A stretch of 64,000 nucleotides of DNA, from positions 3,122,001-3,186,000 of the forward strand of contig WBVU01000004.1 in the NCBI GenBank assembly GCA_009192285.1, in the 5' to 3' direction. The stretch comes from Morchella semilibera (Eukaryota; Ascomycota; Pezizomycetes; Pezizales; Morchellaceae). The position numbers were made by a program, and so were the translations under genes. Below are positions 57,001-64,000 of the stretch, in pieces. A model generated the notes under the pieces. The model had not been told where the DNA came from, made no database searches, and saw nothing but the letters and a program-made list of their open reading frames with translations. Numbering within the stretch: position 1 is the first letter of the stretch; each line of letters starts with the position of its first letter.

Positions 57001-58652
57001 ACATCGACGCCAGGGGGAGATGGATAAAGCCTCTGGTGGACTTCGGTCGTCCAGAGAAGGCCTATAAGCTAGCCGAGAAGTGGCGGGATTATCGCACCCT
57101 CGTGGAGCTGTGTTCGGAGGAGCTTACAGAAACTAATGCCGCCATTGCGAATCTTGAAAAAGCCCCCGCCGCTATGGCAGAGAGTAAAGTCACGGTGGCG
57201 GAACTCCAGAAAATTAAGGAGCAGACTCTCAATAGGCTTGAGAGGTATTTTGAGATTTTCGGCTCGGTCTTCGCGTGGGAGCTGTACGAATACCTTGTTG
57301 AGAAGGAACAGTTGCAGACACTCATGGACGGTTTCGAGGCCTGGCGTGAGAGGTATCTTACAGATTTCCTCAGGAGTGATAGGAAGTACGCCAAATTAGA
57401 GTGGATCCATGACGTTTCAATGAGGGAGTTTGATCTTGCTGCCACCACCCTAAATGCAGTCGCGATGGATCAGGAGGAAAATCTATGGAATAAGAAGGTT
57501 GAGCTTTCCATTGGGAAGCTAGCCAAACTTGCTGCCATCAGCCAGGGTGGTGTCATAGACAATAGCGCAGCAGGTGATATTAGATACATTGACGCAGATT
57601 TAGAGCTCGTAGCTATCCAAGAAAGGATATATTCGAGCATAAAGCACCACAAGGAGCAGATCGATACGGAAAAGGCCATTCAGGATGGGCTGGAAACATA
57701 TGCCCCAAGCTTGAAGAAACGGCCAGGGTGTCGAGAATTGTGGAAACGAGCCTTTGGACGAGCAGTTGAGGGTAAGGTGATTGGCGTAGAAGAGATCGGT
57801 GATTTGTTGACACTGGTGGATGATTGTGGTGATTCTGGACTTGTTGGACCAGGAAGCCGCGGGGAGGAGTTTTACTGGGCATTGAAGGTCCTGTCTATGG
57901 TTGGTGGTTTAAGCTATGAACGTAGAAAGTTTGCAGAAAGGACAATTTGGAGGAGATGTTACTTGAGGGATGAGTAAGTCTTCTACACAAATGTGTACGC
58001 CTAGGTGGCGAGTGCTAATTAATATTTCAGCTGGCCGAGCATTATAAGCACAAAAGGCAGAAGTGATAGTCAAGTCGAAAGTGCGACCTGCGACACAGCG
58101 CTATTTACTACCATCAAGCTAGGATATGAGAAAGGTATGTTGTTTTCTAAAGGATCCCGCAAATAGCTAAATGATGCTAACATGCCTACTACAGGTCTAT
58201 TCAACGAGGAATCGCCCTTCCAACCCTTAGATCCTGTACAAACATACTTTACTGAGTCCCTCAATGAACTAAAGATCCGGTTCACTCGTGCAGACGAATC
58301 TGAGCTCGCAACCCTCGCCCACGAACTGATCTCGGAGAACAAACAACTCCAGAAGTTCGTCATCGGCGCTCAATTAGGGACATGGTTCCTGGGCGTTTGT
58401 GATAGCGCCAAACGGGCTGCGATGGAAAATGTTAGACATCCGGAGGGTAGCCAAGAGGAAAACGCCTACGAAAATGAAGAAAGCTATGTTGGCGAGGAAA
58501 GCTATGTTGGTGAGGAAAGCTATGTTGGTGAGGAAAGCTATGTTGGTGAGGAAAGTTATATTGACGGTGATGCTCATATTGGGGGAAGTTACGTCCAGGA
58601 AAGTTATATTGAGGCGAGTTATGATGAGGATGACACAGAAATGGTCGGATAG
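54077..58652 (+). CDS. NUP133: Nucleoporin Nup133, Y-complex subunit
   Basis: About 1,400 residues in at least six exons: 54077-54334, one from 54409, a third reaching 56031, then 56094-57973, 58031-58134, 58195-58652. MFTANPTAAESAAAAARRRT starts a disordered tail. VSKLPALPSIL and HSLLLSHTDAYVWQY, then PGLVVVMPMSGRIAYWDS, mark the N-terminal beta-propeller. After it comes the alpha-helical stack (EAAALEISTEILSSTSEYLP..., DPDAGEGVLEAVLAEIM, RWIKPLVDFGRPEKAYKLAE), closing with ADESELATLAHELISENKQL. Nup133 anchors the Nup84/Y complex of the nuclear pore coat. The exon 2/3 junction (about 54471-54530) is unsettled: the open frame runs through a C12 run and no donor-acceptor pair fits perfectly. 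The C-terminus carries a tandem ESYVGE repeat unlike the core family. Confidence 0.9.
54525..54538. repeat. C12 homopolymer near NUP133 exon 3 start
   Basis: About 12 C in a row at the uncertain exon border. A one-base length error here would change the apparent reading frame. Confidence 0.8.
58479..58550 (+). repeat. 18-bp coding minisatellite in NUP133 tail
   Basis: Four near-identical copies of an 18-bp unit encode ESYVGE, followed by diverged copies (ESYIDG, GSYVQ, ESYIE, ASYDE). The unit keeps the reading frame. Confidence 0.9.
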
Positions 58653-61600
58653 TGTGTGATTTGTTAGCTTGATATTATAGTTGTATTTTTTCCAAACAGG
58701 TTTCTTTTTTTTTTTTTTTAACGAATGGGTCAAGTTTTGTACGAAACGAGTGAGGGATTACGTTCATCTGTGCTTCATTACATACTAGAAAATGCAAAAT
58801 ATTAATATCTTGTTCAATAATTAGAGGTTTGAGAGTGTGATGTTGCGCGGCTAGCCTCGGAAATAATAACTAGTAAGATCCCCACCCACTATTACACATT
58901 GTTCAGGTATCCGGTGTGAGAGAGCTACATATAACACAGTAGAGACCTCACTTACAGACTACACTTGATTGTTTTGTTGTCCGTTTCCCAGTATACACCG
59001 GAAGGACTGATGAGTTAGGCCGAGTGAGCAAGCGTGACTCTGATGCTACCACTGGCCTGTGCTTAACCTTCAATAAATTCCGTCACGTGCTCTCGTGTCC
59101 CTCCTGTTTCCCCCGGTTTTTGGCCTACCATTACCTATGATTGACAACGCGGAACGTATGCCCACAGCACGCCGGCAAAATGCAGTTCAGGAATCTCTCT
59201 CGGCTCACGATAACCGTTAATCCTATGTGCTTCTGGCGGCCCATGCCATTGGCAATAGTGTCTTGAACATGTCAAGCCTAGCGCAGCACGCCAAAAGAGA
59301 GCTCTATCAAAACCTGATGAGCTTGGCAGCTCTAGGGGCTTGGCTCTCCTTAATTGTAGATGCTTGGCGAGTGAATTTCCTAGTATCATGGGAGAGGCGC
59401 CGGGGGTCTGATAAGAACAAGATTGGATGCCCCCCCTCAAGGGTGCTCCGGTAGCGGGTACGTTATGCGGTTAACTACTACCCAGCCCAGTCTTGGAAAC
59501 AACTGCAGCTAGGAACATCGTGGACGGCTCTTGTGTGTGTGTGTTTATTTACCGTCATCTCTTCCCCTAGCGGACTGTTACGCGATTTGCACCAGGGTGG
59601 TTGATTATTTGTGCAGCTGGGTTTTCAGCTACATAAGAGCCCTCCTCCTCCACTCTCTCGACGCAACTTTTTTTTTTTTCCAGGAGACAGAAAAATTGGC
59701 CTGAGGAAATGACATTCTCTACAAATCGAGAATCCTCTGACTTATCTGCGGAAAAGTTTATAGTAAAAAAAAAAAATGCATGAGGAATTGCAAATTTAAG
59801 GTCATGCAGACTAGAGAGGCGTCTCCCTGGACGGGCCCGCAGATGCAGGAACAGCATTTAGCATTTAGGCGAACCCTGTTGGATAAGAGAAACTCTTTAG
59901 AGGTTCGTCGTTTGGCCCCCCATACACCGTGGCAGAGATCGCTCCAAAGATTTAAGAAATCCCTGTCGGTGAAATTAAATTGATGCAATTAGAGTAAGTA
60001 ACCCTAACCTTTGTCCGGTGACGTGTCGACAGGGAGAAGACAGCCCAAGTCTGTCACTTGGGGATCTTGTCCTATCCTACCCTTGGCTGAACGTTTGATT
60101 TCGCATGCTGTGTGTACGCCGCTGTATGTATGGATCTCTTTAATCGGAGGCAAGGATGTGTGCTAAAGTGTTTTCTTCTTATAGCGGGACCTTTAAACGA
60201 CCATCCCCCCCACCGGAAAGCATCAGTCGCCAGCAATAAAACCATTAACTATCGGAGGAATAGGTAAGGCAGGTACAAATCTATAAGGGGTAGAGTAACA
60301 CGGAGACGACCATGATTGTACATATCCCGTGATACGGCAAGTCCGCGCGACAAGATACCGGAGCCTGTTGTATCAAATTCCCGCTGACTAGGGTGTTGTT
60401 GCGGCTCCTATGTGAAGGTCTCAGTCATCTCCTATTTTGATAATTGAATTAGAAATACACTTTGTAGTTGGTCGTTTATTGACTGACTGCGAAAAGCATG
60501 TATGTATGCATCATATATTGAATTGAGGCTCTGATCTTTAAGCAAGCGAGGGGTAGCCACAGGAGATGTAGTCCATCCAAGTGCTGAAGGAAATGGTGCC
60601 TGCAGGGCACCTACCCCACAGCCTGTAGGTACAACCGGCGAAAGATGTTAAAATCATGACCGCGGGGGCGGGTTAGAACCGACCCCATCTTTATCGTCAA
60701 CGGTCAACATTGCTAGTTTCCTTTCAAGGGTGTGAGGAAACCAATCAGGCTTGTCGAAGATGGTAATGGTAGGTAACTATTCCTCCGAGAATGAGGTGTA
60801 AAAGAAAGGAAACAAAAGCAATGCCTGGCGGATGGGAGACTTTATCTTAAATATTAGAGTTATAAGGATGAATATTGAGCCTTATGGTTGTCTTTAATCC
60901 TGAATCACTTCCTCTCCACCATCGATTTGAAAAGGCGGAGTGATACCCTGATATTAAGGCTACATAGCCTCGGAGTAGAGTTCATATATCCAAGCGTCTC
61001 CGACTGATTCCGTTGGTATTACCTCCCCTCCGAGCACTCGGGTTATTATGCCCTGGAACATAATTTCTGGACACCTACCCGTGGCGGGGCCGATCTATTG
61101 GTAATTTCTCCTCGATAATAAGCGCAGCAAACGATTTGCGGTTCACAGCAGGGACGGTTGACAGAATGGCATTTAGCGAAAGACACCTCTATCCAGTAGA
61201 TGTCCTCGTATAGGGATCACTTGATTTATGAACCACTTACATACCTACCTATTCTGACTTCAGGCGCCGATGGATGGTGGTCAGCGCCAGCGCCTTGTTT
61301 TGGCTGGCGTCGGTTACTTGACTGGCCCGTGCGGATGAATATAAGGGGATACGAAGATTATACACATCTCTACAAACAAAAGAGATGAATGTGGGGGGGG
61401 GGGAGCTCATTGTTAATATCATCACTACCATGGGACCAAGGGTTACCATTCAGTGGTAAATATCCAAATACCACCACCACCACACGGCATGTGCGGAAGG
61501 ACCACAACATTCGTTCATAATAGCGGGAAAATGTGTCCTAGCGAGATTCCCTCGCCGCATCCGGATCCCAAGCATTGTCCATGTATAATTTAATTATCAC

Positions 61601-62632
61601 GAAGCTACTTGCATCTTACTTAATTGCGGTTGAATCTCTTGGAATCCAAGGAAACATGCGAAGATCCATATCAATTTTTAAGCAAAGAAGCGCCTTTGTT
61701 TCTCTAGATATTTGTCTGTATCCCAAGTCGTGAAGTTGATATACTCTTGTACCAGCGCCAGGAACAACTCCATAAGTGGAACAAAACGAAACCCACTGGG
61801 GTTTGGTTCGACCGTGCAATTGAGCCAGCCAACCAGGGTCCCGTAGCCGAAAACGGATTCTGTCCTCTAGTTGGTTGACTCTTAAGTTAGCCCTTCTTTA
61901 GTTCCTACTGGTGAAGGGGGAAAAGGAGGAGGAGGAGGAGGAGGAGGAGAGAAGAGGAAGCTTCAAAAGATGTTTCTTTATGGTGGCTGCTTAATTCTTC
62001 CAGAAGGCCGCCACCCACTGCTCTGAACATTCCGTAAATTTTAATTTTTTTTTTTCCCTCTCTCTCCGACCAAATTGGTACGGGGACTTTGGCCGGGGAC
62101 CGGGCGCGGGTTGCGTCGCCCAGCCGAAGAGGCCTAGGCTGCGTTCAACCCAGCCTCAACTGCAAGTACTTACTGCCGCTCACCCTTTGGTGCTTCTAAC
62201 TGTGCTTAACCTCTCGAATTCTCTTCTATCCCTTCTCTTACATCTCTATTCCATCCACTTCTCGCCCCCTTTCCCTTCCTCTCTCTTTCTCTGCTCTCTT
62301 CCTCTTCCTCCTCCTCCCCCCTTTCTACTTGTCCACCTCGATTCGGTACACAGGAGCCTGCAGGGCGTGGAGTGCAGCACGGTAGTCTGTCAGTGGCTTC
62401 ATATTTCTCTCATTCCAACTACATCAGCCAGTTCTCCTCTCTCTCTCTCCCTCTTTTCCTACTCTGCTCCTGCCCTCCGTTTCGTCTCTTTCCATCTCTC
62501 TCTCTCTCCTGTCATCCATCCCCTTAACCACACCGTACTCACTCTCCAGTCAGATCGATCTACGTACGTGCCCATCCGTGTTCCGTAATCCCCTTCCTCC
62601 CCCACCCCTCCCCCCTGTGCCTTTCTGGTATT

Positions 62633-62635
<3 letters not shown>
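58653..62635. other. Intergenic NUP133/casein kinase, no gene seen
   Basis: About 4 kb without a supportable coding frame. Contains a G11 run near 61393-61403, a GGA array near 61925-61950 and CT-rich sequence from 62210 on that is probably promoter or leader of the kinase gene. Confidence 0.55.

Positions 62636-62663
<28 letters not shown>
62636..62663. repeat. T28 homopolymer
   Basis: About 28 T in the pyrimidine-rich region upstream of the casein kinase gene, 318 bp before its ATG. Confidence 0.9.
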
Positions 62664-62666
<3 letters not shown>

Positions 62667-62980
62667 TTTTACTTTTCTATTTCTTTTCCCTTCCCTCTCT
62701 CTGGCTAGTTGTTATCACTTCATCAACACCTCTTCTTACTTGCCATAAACACCACTGTTTCCCTCAATCATCAAGGTCGCTCATCAAAGTGTATTCTGTA
62801 GAAATCCTTCACTGTACTGTTTCTCGTGCCGCGGACGGAGAAAAAAAAAATCATTCCTTTATTACCAGCCGTCGACAAGCTTTCATCAGCTCCAAAATTG
62901 GTAGCTGCAGCAAGTAACACCTCCGCGGACACAAGCACTGTCTTAACCAATATTTGTTACGAGTAGAAACGTTCGAGACT

Positions 62981-64000
62981 ATGGCCTCTTCGTCCTCGAA
63001 CGTTGTCGGTGTGCACTACCGCGTAGGCAAGAAGATCGGAGAGGGATCTTTCGGTGTTATCTTTGAGGGGACAAACTTGCTAAACAACCAGCATGTTGCG
63101 ATCAAGTTTGTAAGTTTTCTAGGTTCCTAACCTCTTAAGTACGCGTTATTTCTAACTCTTCGCGTGTAGGAACCGAGAAAAAGTGATGCTCCCCAGCTTA
63201 GGGATGAATACAGAACTTACAAGATACTTGTTGGCTGCCGTCAGTCTTCTCCATCGCTTCGGTCTATACTGGCTAGGATGCGTGCTGACCGGATTGCAGC
63301 GGGAATACCTAATGTTTATTACTTCGGCCAGGAGGGCCTTCACAACATACTCGTAATTGATTTACTGGGTCCCAGTTTAGAAGATCTCTTCGACCACTGC
63401 AACAGAAGGTTTTCTATCAAAACAGTCGTAATGGTGGCTAAACAAATGGTACTTTTAAAACTTGCGACGTATTTCGAGAGTTATGCCTTACTAATCACCC
63501 ACGCAGTTGTCACGAGTCCAAACGATCCACGAAAAGAACTTGATCTACCGGGATATCAAGCCTGACAACTTTCTTATTGGGAGGCCTGGATCAAAAGCTG
63601 CAAATGTTATCCATGTGGTTGATTTCGGTATGGCCAAGCAGTACAGGGATCCGAAGACCAAGCAACATATTCCCTACAGAGAACGTAAGAGTCTTTCTGG
63701 TACTGCCCGATACATGAGTATCAACACACATTTGGGAAGGGAACAGTCGCGACGAGATGACTTGGAAGCATTGGGTCACGTCTTCATGTACTTTTTGCGA
63801 GGCGGACTGCCTTGGCAGGGGCTGAAGGCTGCGACCAACAAACAGAAGTACGAGAAAATTGGTGAAAAGAAACAGACCACCGCGATCAAAGAGCTTTGCG
63901 AGGGTTTCCCAGGTATGTTCTCATCTCCCCCGGACCACCCCGTGTCGCTAATATTTTTCGCTTAGATGAGTTCAACCAATATTTAACCTACGTAAGGAAC
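62981..64000 (+). CDS. YCK: Casein kinase 1, Yck type (partial, 3' end cut)
   Basis: Five exons seen (62981-63109, 63170-63239, 63300-63448, 63507-63912, 63966 to the window edge). [20 protein letters not shown] and [12 protein letters not shown] give the glycine loop; HVAIKFEPRK holds the ATP-binding Lys. [14 protein letters not shown] is the catalytic loop, [12 protein letters not shown] the Mg-binding DFG, and [20 protein letters not shown] the CK1-specific activation segment. The near-identity of these blocks to fungal Yck/Cki1 makes the call firm. Yck kinases are palmitoylated at a C-terminal Cys pair and act at the plasma membrane in nutrient sensing, endocytosis and morphogenesis. The membrane anchor lies beyond the window. 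Reading continues to TYVRN at base 64000. The long CT-rich leader contains a T28 run. Confidence 0.95.

Noticed and set aside
62187-62588. 133-codon open frame before the casein kinase
   Set aside because: Ser/Leu/Pro-rich product of CT-rich leader sequence.
1-64000. Transposons, LTR elements or viral fossils
   Set aside because: No transposase, reverse transcriptase, integrase or capsid-like frames and no long terminal repeats were recognised by eye; a repeat-library search would be decisive.

Overview
This window is nuclear DNA from a filamentous ascomycete (Pezizomycotina; a leotiomycete-like fungus is my guess, not shown). Genes are split by short introns (about 50-110 bp) with GT..AG borders and CTAAC/CTGAC branch sites. 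The protein set is typical of such fungi: cellobiose dehydrogenase with a fungal CBM1, a DASH subunit, shugoshin, Ecl1, and casein kinase 1 of the Yck type.

Layout. 1-18.7 kb is almost gene-free, with one short gene for an Ecl1-family longevity factor at 8.4-8.9 kb. The rest is simple repeats, long A/T and G/C homopolymers, and a palindromic octamer, TACATGTA, that is strongly over-represented between genes. 18.7-26.7 kb holds two secreted carbohydrate-active enzymes on the minus strand: an alginate-lyase-fold protein whose frame is broken by one missing base, and a complete eight-exon cellobiose dehydrogenase (AA8-AA3_1-CBM1). From 29 kb on the window is dense with housekeeping genes: PBP1/ataxin-2 (-), BUD6/AIP3 (+), JLP2/CCDC25-like (-), AGX1 (-), VPS29 (+), a PITH-domain protein (-), DAD2 (-), shugoshin (+), a short-chain dehydrogenase (-), LST8 (-), NUP133 (+), and at the right edge a truncated YCK-type casein kinase (+).

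Connections. Several genes are divergent pairs sharing a promoter region: PBP1/BUD6, AGX1/VPS29, DAD2/SGO and LST8/NUP133. DAD2/SGO is the tightest (397 bp). Both encode chromosome-segregation proteins, and the gap contains an MluI cell-cycle box (ACGCGT), so they may be co-expressed in late G1/S. The uronan-lyase-like gene and CDH make a small plant-polymer-attack neighbourhood. Ecl1, Pbp1 and Lst8 all touch TOR signalling in yeasts, but nothing here shows that their proximity matters.

I found no rRNA, convincing tRNA, CRISPR, transposon or viral fossil. Exon borders were set by hand from splice consensus and family conservation. For PBP1, AGX1, VPS29, PITH, DAD2, SGO, SDR, LST8 and CDH the exon lengths sum to a multiple of three. 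The NUP133 exon 2/3 junction and one JLP2 junction remain uncertain.
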